A stretch of DNA of 64,000 nucleotides from Trametopsis cervina (Eukaryota; Basidiomycota; Agaricomycetes; Polyporales; Irpicaceae), in the NCBI GenBank assembly GCA_022385755.1, contig MU278350.1:1382486-1446485 (forward strand). The letters run 5' to 3'. Positions 35,493 to 47,395 of this stretch are shown in pieces (the first letter of the stretch is position 1; every line of letters begins with the position of its first letter). A program made the translations under genes and the position numbers. The notes below the pieces were generated by a model. The model made no database searches. It saw only the letters and a program-made list of their open reading frames with translations, and was not told the DNA's origin.

Positions 35493-37115
35493 ATGGCTCA
35501 TGAAGCCATATCAGCCCTTACCTTCTATCATTATATTATAACTCTTCACGAGGAGTTTCGCTTCGTCTGGCAGCAGAGGTTCAGCGGCGCCACCATTATC
35601 TACCTGGCGAACCGCTATCTCGTGCTCTGCGCTGCCGTCCTTACATGTATCATCACATTCCTTCATACCGATTCGGATAAGGTACGTCAAGGTGTCAGGG
35701 ATTTTCTGCAGTATTTTTTGTCTCATTGACGGCGCAGTTGTACGTGCATAGGCGTTAACAGATCTCGGAGGCGGAAGCACTGATGCGCTGCTTTCGGGGT
35801 ATTTTATGTAGCTGCAAAGCCGTGACGTCACTGGCTGCCGCTCTTTTGCAGGCCGCACAGCTTACTCAAGGAGGTTAGCGAGTTCGGTTGTTCCTGCGCT
35901 CACCGAATGTATACTAATTATCACTCTCAGTGTTCGCTACTTTACGGCTTTATGCTATTCGCGAACACAGCAACGTTCCCGCTATCATTGTACTAACTCT
36001 CTATTCCGCCGCTTTCGTGATACGTATGGTGAACTTTCCGAGAGATTGTTGGCATTCAATTGTTCAATCTGACAACTCTCTTGTACAGGTCTGGATTGTG
36101 CTGGCACAAGTGGAGTCTTATCCCTCCTACATGGGCTGTATCGTCATCCATGACAATCAGTATCTGAGGTACATTCTATATTCTATATCTTCGAAGAGAA
36201 TTGCTCATTGGTCCGCCTACTTTGCAGAAGTGAGTTTGTCCTGGCCTCCACCAAAGTCCCATCTAAGTTTAAAACTAGTGGCGCTGACAAGCCGGCTGTT
36301 ACTCATGACGGCCGATCTGCTGGTGGTTATCTGCACGTGGATAAAGACAGCAAGTATAAGATCTTACGTTCAACGTTGCGATATCAGACTTCCGGGGTCT
36401 ACACTCCTTTTCCGCGATGGTGCGTCACAGAATACATTGTCTCCACTACAGTAGCTAATGTCACGTGCAGGGACTGTATGTTTCTCGTAAGCAGCAGTGA
36501 TTATCGTCATCGTACTGACCATCCGACCATGTTCGAAGCACAAATTTTCTGTTAGGCATCATAGATTTATCGTTCATTGCGTCTGGGGTACGTTTCGAAC
36601 GCACGAAATCATTTACGAGGCTGCTGACAATTGAAACGTAGAACTGGTTCTTATCAAGCAGAGCCAACCCGCTGATCATCGTGTACGTCTTGTGCATTCA
36701 TCGATCCCGCGGTGCCCGCTTAATCTGTTGACATCTTTACGCGCACAGATTACGTTCTTTCATCGTCGCTAATTTCTTGGTGAATTTGCGGGAGGTTTAC
36801 TTCGGGCGGGACGACGGGACAACACACGCTTCGGGCGTCCTATTTGCCGGTAACTACGTCGGGAACCTCGGAGCACCGCTGAGCTTGCCTGGCGGGTTTG
36901 AAGACAAGGACGCATGCACCCCGCACAAGTCCTCGGACCCTTTACTGACGGGCATCATCCGGTGCGCAACATAGCTTATCTGGGATTCTGAGCCTTCAGA
37001 CTCACACATATTCCACAGTGGAGCACGGGGTGCAGGAGCGATGGTGTCGAAGCAGGACACGTATAGTCTGGACGTACTTTCCACCCATACAACCGGCGCA
37101 GACAGTCAATCTTAG
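35493..37115 (+). CDS. DUF6533-like seven-helix membrane protein
   Basis: Exon 1 (35493-35681) encodes AISALTFYHYIITLHEEFRF...ATIIYLANRYLVL, which has the layout of the basidiomycete DUF6533 module (helix, Y-h-T-L-x-E-E, helix). Later exon blocks give VFATLRLYAIREHSNVPAII (about 35931), VQVWIVLAQVESYP, LLLMTADLLVVICTWIKT with STLLFRDG (about 36290-36420), and VNLREVYFGRDDG (about 36777) near the C-terminus, all in the order seen in this family. I could not settle the joins near 35700-35930 and 36430-36770, so only the overall span is given. The stop is placed at 37113-37115. The N-terminus is shorter than usual, and a further 5' exon may exist. Function unknown; possibly sensory. Partial decay cannot be excluded. 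Confidence 0.5.
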
Positions 37116-37494
37116 CCTTGCCCTCCCGCAGACGCAACGAACATTGTACATTGTCAGGATTATTTAGCGAATATTGTTATGCTTCATATGGCTATCCTGT
37201 AAATAATTTTATTTTGCCGTGTCATGTATGACGTCGCTGCGGAAGGCACCCTTCGCTGTATTGCAATTTCGGCTTTGCCACCAGACGCCCGATTAACTCG
37301 GCTCGGCAAATCACATCGAAAATTACCCAAATTTGGAGAATATGCATTCCCCCTTCATCCCCCTACACGACCACCGACGACCGACACACAACGACCGACG
37401 CTCTTTCCACACCTTGACATAGAGCGCACAACGCGCACCTCCGACTCGGTCCTTTCATCACGGCTCGCTATTTCTCATCATCGGACACATCGAC
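37116..37494. other. Intergenic, promoter of the RRM gene
   Basis: AT-rich left half; the right half (37360-37480) is C/A-rich (accaccgacgaccgacacac), consistent with a pyrimidine-rich 5' leader on the plus strand. An open frame through 37224-37790 is a shadow of the RRM gene's leader and second exon. Confidence 0.45.
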
Positions 37495-40400
37495 ATGGTC
37501 AGTTGCCCAGCCGTTCTGTCGTCCCGACGCCCGATCTGACCTGTCTCGGACGCAGGCTACACCTCCGACATCGCGTCCACCGTCAAGGGCCGGCGCGCGC
37601 CCTACCAACGACGATATCGAGGCAGTCATACAAATGGCCACATCGTCGCTTGGTGGGTCTGCACATCTGCCACCGCGCGACACACGTACACAGCTATTCG
37701 TGGGCAACCTCCCTTACCGTGTCCGCTGGCAGGACCTCAAAGATCTCTTTCGTCGCGCGGGCACAGTTTTGCGAGCAGACGTCTCATTAGCTCCGGATAA
37801 TCGCAGCAGAGGATACGGGACTGTGCTCCTCGCTACTGCAGAAGATGCTGGTCGGGCGGTGGACATGTTCAACGGCTTTGTTTGGCAGACGAGGACATTG
37901 GAGGTGAGGTTGGATAGGATGGCAGCGGAAGATCACCAGTTACAGCTTCAAGGGCTAAGTGGAGGGGTCGGGCTGGGGAGCGCCCCTGGCAGTGCCAGTG
38001 CAAGCGGGACTGGCACGCCATTCGGTCCAATAAATCTGTCTCGGGTTACAAGCTCTCCTGCACTCTTTCCCCTCGATGAGAGGTATCTGAAGGCCGTATC
38101 CCCAATTATTGGACTAGGATCCCCCACCGCACTCTCAGCACAGCTTACCGGAAACCAGCCCTTGAGTGCTCATGTGACAGGCAATAATGTTGAACGGAGT
38201 CGGAATCTCTTCGTCGGGAACGTGCGTGCATTCGATAACAAACTGTATCGATGTGGGGTTCGCTAATATAACACATTATATAGCTTCCATTCCATATTCA
38301 ATGGCAGGATCTCAAGGATCTCTTTCGTCAAGGCGGCACAATCCTGAGGGCAGATGTTGCGCTGGGTGAGTCCCAAATCGGCCTCATCCCACATGTGCTA
38401 ATGGGTTCACATCCCTGTGAACATTGAACTTAGGTCCCGATGGACGTTCGAGAGGATTTGGCACTGTCACGTTCGCCACAGAAGCTGACGCTGAGAGAGC
38501 AGTGAGGATGTTCAATGGGTGAGTTGTCGTCATGGGTTTCTTAGATAGACCACGTTATCCGCCCGCGGGGAATCAGTCAGTCGCGGATAGCGTTCCTAGG
38601 TGGACTTCGCATACAAGGTGAGCGATATGTTATCCGCGGCTGACCTTCCCCAGCACTTACGTGCTACGGGTCCTTCATACTTCACTTACGATCCCTTATC
38701 AGGGCTAGTACAGCCTTTTGGATCGATCTGCTCTTTCCTCCGAGGCCTGATACATTGTCCTTATTTCCGGGATGACTTACGTGTTCTTCTCAGATATGAA
38801 TTCAATGGTCGGCAATTGAAGGTCCATTTCGACAAATTCTCAGCGTCATCTGCCACAGCTCTCCCCATGACGGGATTCCCACCAAGCAGCCATCTTGGAA
38901 CCTCTCTTTCCGCGCCACAGTCTCCTCGGGCTGGGCCACGCCCTCCTGCTATCGCACAGGCGTCGTCGTTTGCTCAGCAGCTCCTGATGCATCAACATGA
39001 ACAGGCAAGGCAAAATCATGCACAACTGAGCTTAGGGCTTGATGCTACTCACGACGGACCCTCTCAGTCGCCCCTCGATGCGCTGAGACGAGCTAACACC
39101 GACACCCATACACAAACGTTCCGCTTCAACATGCTTTCAGAGGATGGCTCTCACGCGCTTTCGGATGTGGCCTCAGCGGTCCCTAGGTCACTATTTGAGC
39201 CTCCTAGTTCACTAACGCGATCCAAGTCAGACTCGACGCAACTATACCCCTACACAGGAGTACTTCAGGGTCCTCGTATGGACAGCCAGCGCCAACGTCA
39301 GCACTTGCAGAGCCAGCTTTACAGTAGCTCCCAAGATCATGCTCAGCAACAGATGCATATATCTTTGCCGGCTGCGCGGCCTCCTTACGCGTATGATTTC
39401 TCGCCAGGATCGCCGTACGAGGTATACCACTTGAGTTCGGCTGAGGGGAGCAATACAGAGGGGTGGCAGCCGGAAAGGGCCTCAGCTCAAAGTGGGCTCC
39501 AGTGGACTAGCAACATGTCGGAGGCTATCTTGCGAGATCCCCTGTCTCATAAGGACGAAGTACCTGGAACGCATACGAGGCCATCCACCTCACCTTCTCC
39601 TGTACCCCTCTCCGACGAGTTCGCCCGTGCGAGGACTCATGCACTCTCCCAGCATGCATACACTCGGTCAGAGTCTTTCCCTATGTCGTCATCTTCTATC
39701 TCCGCGTCTGTTCAAAATGATGAGTCGCAAACACAAACCTTGACATCCGGAGTCACCTCTCCAACAACCTCCCACAAATCGGCTTCTTTGCAGTCCGCGA
39801 CCTCCGGTACGGCTGCCTCACCGAACGCGACACATCCGGCACACCCGGGACCCATCACACTTCCCCCTCCCCCAAGCGTCTCCGCATTTCCAGCCCCTCC
39901 TGCTCATACACTCACCCCACATGGCGGGTACCATCCTCAGATGTCACCATATGCCTCTCCCCTTCATCATCCGGCCGTCATGATGGGTATGATGGGCATG
40001 AACATGACGCCCCATGGACTACCGCCCATTACACCGAGCATGCCGTCTTTTACATTTCTTCCGCAACCTTCGCCTACTGTACCTACAGCTCAAGATCAAA
40101 ATGCGTCTTCGAACCAGCAGGGGGCTCCGTCTTCGAATAGCTCTGCTGAACAGCAGCAGCAACAGCACTATCAGAGCGCATATCTCGCTCATCTACATCA
40201 CGCGCATGGGCCTATGATCTCTCCGTATTCGCCTTTCTCTCCGGGCGTTGCAATGTCTCCTGGGGCGTTCTGGGGCAGACCAGGTTCTGCAGCGGTCAAC
40301 CCGTACATTAACCCAGCGGTTGGCGCACCTGTTCATGGTCAATCGGGCTATTTCCCGCCTGTGGCATCCACACAATCACACCCAGAGGAGCCGCGAGAAT

Positions 40401-40885
40401 ACTTCCCGCCATTTGCATCAGACGCCTCCACGTCTGTATCGAAACCGAGTGGTCTGGCCAACGAGATTCAGCCGGATCAGGCAAGCGTGTCGGGAAGTGC
40501 TGGAGACTCGAGTGTTGCTGGCGGCGAGTTTAACACTTTCGAAGCGACCCCGAGCTCTAGCGGTACTACAGTCGGCACCTCAATGACAGGGCCGGGTACA
40601 AGTCCATATCCCCCGAGCTCTAACGGCACGTCGTGGCAGACAGATTCGGCAGATCCATCGCCTGTGGTCGGCCTCACGAAGGATATCGAGAGGCTGGGTG
40701 TTCAAGACAGACACGGCGCGCCGAAGCCGCGGGCGAGTTCGACGGGTGCAATGGACGGCGAGTACCTCGGGCTGCCGCAATCGTTTACTCGCGCGCATTC
40801 TGATCCTGTGCAGGCTAACTCGGCGTCGTCGAGCACAAAGCGAGCGGAGGCACCCAAGCTTACGCTGGCGACTCGTATCGCGTAA
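37495..40885 (+). CDS. Two-RRM RNA-binding protein with long disordered tail
   Basis: Five exons (37495-37497, 37556-38221, 38284-38365, 38434-38518, 38794-40885) close in phase to 975 residues. Exon 1 is the ATG alone; exon 2 then reads ATPPTSRPPSRAGARPTN. RRM1 (about residues 45-115) has RNP2 LFVGNL and RNP1 RGYGTVLL. RRM2 (about 215-295) has LFVGNLPFHIQWQDLKDLF, RGFGTVTF and YEFNGRQLKVHFDK. The remaining 680 residues are Ser/Pro/His/Gln-rich with poly-Q (QQQQQH), met-rich MMGMMGMNMTPHG and no fold. It resembles Gbp2/Hrb1-type or related mRNP proteins, but the long tail is basidiomycete-like. A donor-like GTAAGT overlaps the stop, so an extra short 3' exon is possible. The 275-nt intron 4 has an open frame into exon 5. 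Confidence 0.85.
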
Positions 40886-41513
40886 GTTTTGGGTCGATTC
40901 ATATAGGGAGGGGGGCTGGCCTCCGCTGTTGCGAGCTACTAAGGCTCGGTAGGGAACCAAAAATACTTACACGCTGCTAATGTGTTATCATTATGGTCTT
41001 TGGGTTTTGCTTTCTGCTTAGAGCACCGGCACAGTTTGGAACACTCGCATCAGGGATCGTCTTTTTCTTCACCGCACCTGTTATTCATAAACGCATGCAT
41101 CTTCTTCCGTCGCGCTTTTTGTCGAGTTAATAGCCTATCTATTTTGGGGAAATGTCTATAGGTTCGGGTGTTTAGGTTACTGTAATACCAGTGGTCGGTT
41201 GTTATTGCAAGTGTTTTGGCTGACCTAGAATTGACCACTCAAGTGCGCACGGTAGATCACTGGTTAGAGGTATAGGTAAAAATATTTACAAGCAGTGTAG
41301 TCGGTCCCATCCACTGCTTCGAGCCGGGAGACAGTATGTCTAACAACGATATTCCCCATTTTCGTAATCAACAACAAAGTATATGGCAACAGTACTAAGT
41401 GAACAAAGATATCAACATTTCTACGATGGGTAATATGGACGTGGTGGAATAAATGTGCTTATGCAATGTAGGGTAAAGTCCGTATGGAGGCGATGCGAGA
41501 TTATCCATGCGGC
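40886..41513. other. Convergent intergenic spacer
   Basis: AT-rich 3' flanks of the RRM gene and the HECT_2 gene. If the RRM gene has the optional extra exon it would start near 41025 after a ctgcttag acceptor. No other exon seen. Confidence 0.45.
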
Positions 41514-43278
41514 CTACGCCCGCTGCAGCCATCCGACATCCAGGCCGGTCATGGTACGCATGCTCTCGGGATAAGCCAAATTGCTTTCTTTGAGAAGAGC
41601 TGCAAGCCGCCGACAGATCTCAAGTGGGTAATACAGATGTTCTGCGTGGGGGAAGCCGGGATACTTGTCCAAGAGACTGGATACAGTAGATCAGAGGCTG
41701 CCGCTACAGTTTGCGTTTACAGTCGACTCACGCTGGATAATCGTCCGGCACAGTGGAGGGCCCTAGAATCTTGAAAAGCACCTTGCCAACGCGCATTGAC
41801 CCATCCTTGGCAATCACGTAGGGAGACGGTGTCGCGTACGCCAGCCTCATATTGGGCTTGAAAAGCCATACCTACAATACAATGTCAGACAGGTAGAGTA
41901 TACAAGAATGTTTTAGCATACGAGAAGGCGCGGTCGTTCTTGCTCTTCATCCGCGATGACAAAGCGGTACGTTGCGTGTGCGTGCACGTGTTCGTTCATG
42001 TCTTCCACGATGAAAGCCGACAAGGGCACCCGGCTAGGCCTGTCCGTGGGATGAATTCGGGCTCAAATGAAAACAGGGACCATAGACTCACTCGGCAGTA
42101 GGGCTGACAGGCCGGAACGCGTACTTTGCCAACCGATATACCAGAACTGAACCTTCCGAGTTGGTATGCTGCCGACTTCTCCCCACAATGGCGCCGCATA
42201 TGCATCTTACACGATGCCAGTCATCGATCTATGAATGAATACCGATCAGCTTGATCGGTAGAAGACAGTACACCAGTGAATGGGAAAGTGATGTGCCAGC
42301 ACAGGTAGCTCTCGAGGCATAGACCTTAGCATCAGGAGAGTTGTTTAGCACGGGAGCAATTGATATTGGACGCTTTGTATCAGCCAGAGGATAAATCCTG
42401 CTGTCACCTGAACGTCTGGATACCCTCCCTTTGCCACAGCGGAACCATCTAGGGCTCTGCCATGACTCTGGAAAAATATGCACAAACGCCATGGTAGACA
42501 GCCATGGGTAGAAGCCCAATGCCGGCCTTCTTGATCGTCCTTTGAGGGAGAAAAAGATGAGACTAGAAAGTTGGCGCACCTTAGCACCTGCCGAAGTAGG
42601 TTCAACATCACACAGATTGACCTTGACAACCACATCCTCGCGGGCCAAGACGTAGCTGCCGCCCACGAGCGCTTCTCCATCTGCAGGCCAGAAGCCCTCC
42701 TTCGAACCCTTCTGCACATGCTCATGCAACTTTTGGTCCGAGTGACACATCCACGCGTCGACCAGTTCCGCCCAGTGCTCGGAAGGAAGGTCGCGATACT
42801 TGCTGAGTCGCGATGCTCGGACCAGAGGTAGAGAACATGAAGAGCAGATGAACGCAGTGGGCTGTGTACTCTGGAAATAAGTAGCGTCGAGGAGGTCCCG
42901 TGACTCCGAATGGTCTACGCCTGCAGAGGCGTCCTCACCTGTGTGGGCGGTGGACAATTTGATTTGATAGTGTCGACCACCCACTACGGAAACCGTCGCA
43001 GGTCCTGGAGTAACCCGTGTCGGAAGGGCCAGAGGAGCCGATACAATCGTATCGCAGCGGAGAACAAGCCGGCTAGGTCCTGCGATTCCCTGCGAGAAAA
43101 CTTCCGCCTGAAGATCGTGTCCTGCCCGAAGTCCTGACACATCTAGGAATACGAGTACGTGCTGCAGGTTCTCGTGAAACTCTGCTACATATGTGACCGC
43201 CAATTGCTCTGAGTGGCGCTGTCAATATACGTGAAACAGAACGGTGTCATACGGACAAACCTTCTGGTATGGAACCAT
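41514..43278 (-). CDS. E2-binding HECT_2 ubiquitin ligase-like protein (UBE3D/Ipa1 family)
   Basis: Exons 43218-42580 (or 43208-42580 if fused to the gene upstream), 42228-42092, 42039-41922, 41871-41732 and 41676-41514 join in phase. If a six-codon first exon (43278-43261, MVPYQK) is used, the protein has 404 residues, near the family length. Signatures are FICSSCSLPLV (zinc-type CxxC), DLPSEHWAELVDAWMCHSDQ, LHEHVQKGSKEGFWP, GEALVGGSYVLA, DDWHRVRCICGAIVGR (second CxC), VPLSAFIVEDMNEHVHAHAT, VWLFKPNMRLAYATPSPY, and GWLQRA at the end. The family binds ubiquitin-conjugating E2 enzymes; the yeast member Ipa1 acts in mRNA 3' processing. No in-frame ATG exists between the upstream gene's stop and the conserved domain, so the start is either inside the upstream coding region or the two are one gene. 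Confidence 0.82.
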
Positions 43279-45177
43279 GCCCTGGAGAGGAATCAGGACG
43301 GAAGTACTTGGAGGAGCGTCGCTTCAAGCTCAAGCCAGAACCGGATGAAGGGGATGATGGCCGTGCAGACAACAACCACGCGAGAGGTTCAGACAAGCTC
43401 CTTGACCGATGTCCCTTCAGTCGTGAGGTAGTAGGCGGTATGTCGTCTTGGTGCGAAGCAAGCGTTGGAATAACTTGGGAATTTGATTGCCCGTGCGTGA
43501 AGCGGGGAACTGGCGGAGATTGTGGGAGGGGATGTTCTTTTATAAATTCGGGTAATGACAGCAAGGCGTCAGGATTACGTTCTAGTTGCATTCGTTGTTG
43601 CACGGTGTCAGGGATGCCCTCGCGTATGAACTCGGGTAGGGAAAGAAGTGCATGAGGGTCGGGATTCCTTTCCATTGCTGAATGAGTGCGCGACGGCAGC
43701 AACGAAGCGTCCTGAGAATGCATACGGCCAGCTTCGGAGTGGTTTGCCAGTTTGTCCACAAATGCCGCTCGCTATCTCACATTTGAACAATAAGCTCCTG
43801 ATTACAAGGATACGGTCAATCAGCAGAGATACTTACCTTTTCCTGGGCCATACGTGTTGAAATCTCCATCTTCCTTTTCATCGTAGCATCATCGATGAAA
43901 ACAGCCTGGTTGGTCATCTTTCTGTCGGACGCCTTGCTAATGAGTTCGAGCATGGTGTCAAGCTCCCGAATGGCGTTATCCCCATCAGCTGCTCGTTGTT
44001 TCCCTTTACGCTTCGCGCGCTCCATCTCATCCACCTTCGTCTTCTTCAGTTCCACGCGCTGATTATGAAGTTGCGGCGCCACAGAGTAGAGACGGTCAAT
44101 TGCCAGGGTCACAGCCTCCAAGTCCATCTTCATCTTCTCGTTCGCGCTGTCGTACAGCCGGCCAGAGGAACCATTGAGGATAGACTCAGCTTTGTGTGAT
44201 GATTTGCTAGCATAATCCACGTCCCCGTCGGCAGGCTCATATTCTGGCAAGTTGTCGTATTCATATTCGCCTGGGTCGTACTCCGGGGGCAAGTGGTCGG
44301 CAAAAGGGTCGTCGACGGCGTGTGAACGGCAGAGTGAGACAACGGCTTCCAATTCAGCGTCGACCTCCAACCAAAGTAGGCCTGCCTCCACAGATTGTCC
44401 CGATGTGTTACCCCGGGGCAGGTTTTCGTGTGAAGATGATCGCTCCAGTTGGAAGTCGTTGACCTGCCGGCGCAGAGTCGCATAAGGGTCCTCGACTGAA
44501 CCACCCCATGAGACAGCGCGAGGCGACGTCGAGGTTGACTCGTTCGACCCAAATGGCGCCAAATGGTGCAAGTGCGCCAGCAACGAAACGACCGTTTGCG
44601 CGAGCTCAGCGTCACGAGCAGACAGCTGGCTGGTGAGACGACCAACTCGGCCACGTAACTCGGCAATCAACTCGTTTTCCGACAAGGAGCTAGTTTTCTC
44701 TGTCGTCTGACCGTCGACCGCTAGTGAGCGTAAGTCGTCGACTAGACCCCGTAAGCCATGGATAGGTTCGGATGTAGAGGGCATTGAGCGTCGGCGATCT
44801 GACATCGTCACAGGAGACCCAACAGACCCGACCAAGAGATCGCGTAGGGCAGTCAGGCATGTTGACTGGACTTGTCCGATCCGTGAAGGGACCAGATCTT
44901 CCTGGCGCACCGGTGAACAGAGTCATGCTAGGCAGAGAATGCGGAGACCTACCGACGTTAACCGGCTTGCTTGTTGTGCATCAGCGAGAGATGCGCCATG
45001 GGTAAGCGGTACGCCTTCCTCTAAACGTAACTCCTCATCTGCGAGGGTGTCGAGAAGTTCCTCCTGCTCACGTTCAGCCTCAGTGGGGAAAGGCTGTGGT
45101 ATCCCAGTTGTTAGGTCGTGGGTGTTGTAGCGAAAGCCGGTTTCAGAGGCCGACGTAGGTCTTGTCAAGGTTGCCAT
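43247..45177 (-). CDS. Coiled-coil/disordered protein, uncharacterised
   Basis: Three exons (45177-44953, 44901-43837, 43771-43247) give 604 residues ending GHGSIPEGLSV. The N-terminal part (TEAEREQEELLDTLADEELR) is helical. A middle heptad-type region (ENELIAELRGRVGRLTSQLS, DAELAQTVVSLLAHLHHLAP), an acidic PPEYDPGEYEYDNLPEYEPA stretch, and a basic helix (VDEMERAKRKGKQRAADG) follow. Near the end a motif is duplicated: ALLSLPEFIREG and ALLSLPEFIKEH. I do not recognise the family. If the donor at 43260 (GAA G|GTTTGT) is spliced to 43208, the frame continues into the HECT_2 protein as one 995-residue product; unspliced, it stops four codons later. Confidence 0.68.
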
Positions 45178-45534
45178 GCAAGAGAGAGGAAGAGAAACGG
45201 GTGATGGTACAGCCAAGCAGACTTGTTTATGGTCGCCGGTCAGATCGAATTTCCGCATAAGTGTCACATCGTCACTTCTCATCACATCCCGCACCTCATG
45301 TCGGCGCAAGATATGCACTCCATTCAGCGATACCACGGATGCATAAATGGGACCAGGACGCACATACAAGACGGAGGTTGTACTACATAGCGACTCAATA
45401 GTCACCGATTCCCAATGAACAATTCACACGGGCGGTACCATAACGCTCTATTGACCAAGATAACAATCCATATAAACGCTAAGAGAATACAGTAGGATAC
45501 GCAATACACAAATAATAATCATACATACAGCCAA

Positions 45535-46137
45535 TTACTTGGCACCGGCACTCGAAAACTGTACATGATATGAATAACATGTAAAGGCAAGGAAGCAGTA
45601 AGACATACCTTGGTTACAGACTTCGTACCCTCTGAGATAGCGTGCTTGGCCAGCTCACCGGGGAGGATGAGACGTACGGCGGTTTGAATCTCTCGCGAAG
45701 AGATTGTTGACTTCTTGGAGTATGAAGCCAATTCTAAAGGGATCGCGGTTAAACAATGCACGAGAAACACAGAAGGTAAACGTACTGGATGCCTCAGTGG
45801 CGATACGTTCGAAGATATCGTTAACGAACGAGTTAAGGATGGCCATCGCCTTATTGGAGATACCGGTGTCAGGGTGTACCTGCTTCAACACTGATACACA
45901 AAACACATCAGTTATGAATATAGCTAGACCAGCCAAGATCCACTCACCCTTGTAGATGTATGAAGAGTATGTCTCCTTACGAGACTTGCGTCTCTTCTTC
46001 TTCTCACCGTCTGCACCAGACGCCGCAGGCTTAGCGGTCTTCTTCGCCGCCTTTGCTCCCTCTGTAGTCTTTGCGGGAGCCTTAGATGCTGTGGAAGCGG
46101 GGGCCTTTCCGGCGGTGGATGCGGGTTTGGGTGCCAT
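45535..46137 (-). CDS. HTB2: Histone H2B (copy 2)
   Basis: Four exons (46137-45948, 45890-45786, 45733-45609, 45558-45535) give 147 residues, one longer than copy 1 because of an inserted residue in the tail ([14 protein letters not shown] against [13 protein letters not shown]). The fold and C-terminus are the same as copy 1. Intron positions and phases are identical to copy 1, so the two come from one ancestral gene, but exon 1 DNA has diverged at roughly 25 sites, in contrast to the H2A exon 1 next door. It diverges from H2A copy 2. Confidence 0.97.
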
Positions 46138-46483
46138 TGCGTTATAAGTTTAGAATATTGATAAAGGCAATGCACAAACGGCGGTACAGAGGGCGAGAGG
46201 AGACGTGAGGGTACAGATACAGGAGACAAACGATTGACGGCACGCGAAGCAGCCCTTTATGTAGTAACGCGTGACGTTGGTCTTGTTTGACGCGGCACGT
46301 GATGCGTGTAACGAGCGCGACGCGTCGTGACGCGTTTGTTTATCTGAAGTCACTTTCCCAGGAAAGGGTTCCTGAGCAGTATAAGAAGCCACCGCGCTCG
46401 TTCATCGTCGCCCTTCAACTTTTGCACTTCACCCTCACGCACCTCTCGCTTCCAACCCCCCAACCTCTCTCTCAATCGAAACA
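46138..46483. promoter_or_regulatory. Divergent H2B-H2A promoter (copy 2) with three ACGCGT boxes
   Basis: ACGCGT occurs at 46267-46272, 46320-46325 and 46330-46335, again three copies as in pair 1, though the surrounding sequence does not align by eye. A TATA-like gtataag at about 46379 lies 105 bp before H2A, matching the spacing in pair 1. MBF-type G1/S control is inferred. Confidence 0.7.
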
Positions 46484-47067
<584 letters not shown>

Positions 47068-47395
47068 TTTATTGTTATTGGGTCGCTGTTGTATTTGTAT
47101 GATTTCTTGCCATTCCTATAATATCACTGTATCATCCTATGTCTTGTCTCCCAGTCGTGCGATGGATGCATAATTCGCTATAGCAGTCGGATGGACGTCA
47201 CTTCGACAGAATTCCCAAACTTCCAAACCCATACTCGTTCAATGAGTAACCAGTTCTGCTATCTGGCAGCTTACCGACGTGACCAAAAGCACAGCGAGCA
47301 AAACCCAACGACATGGAATTAGAGTAGCAATACTGATCAAGCGCGTAAAGTCCCTGGAATGATACATGAATAATATACAATTGCAGAATAGAACT
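47068..47395. other. Convergent intergenic spacer
   Basis: 3' flanks of H2A copy 2 and of the golgin gene. No exon seen. Confidence 0.45.

Noticed and set aside
37224..37790. A 188-codon plus-strand frame over the start of the RRM gene
   Set aside because: It overlaps RRM1 in the wrong frame and has no domain; the spliced RRM model is phase-consistent throughout.
42345..42725. A second minus-strand frame across the long HECT_2 intron (DDQEGRHWASTHGCLPW)
   Set aside because: It looked like an extra exon, but the direct join GCT AAG | ATC GAT gives the conserved motif and correct phase, so I treat the segment as intron.
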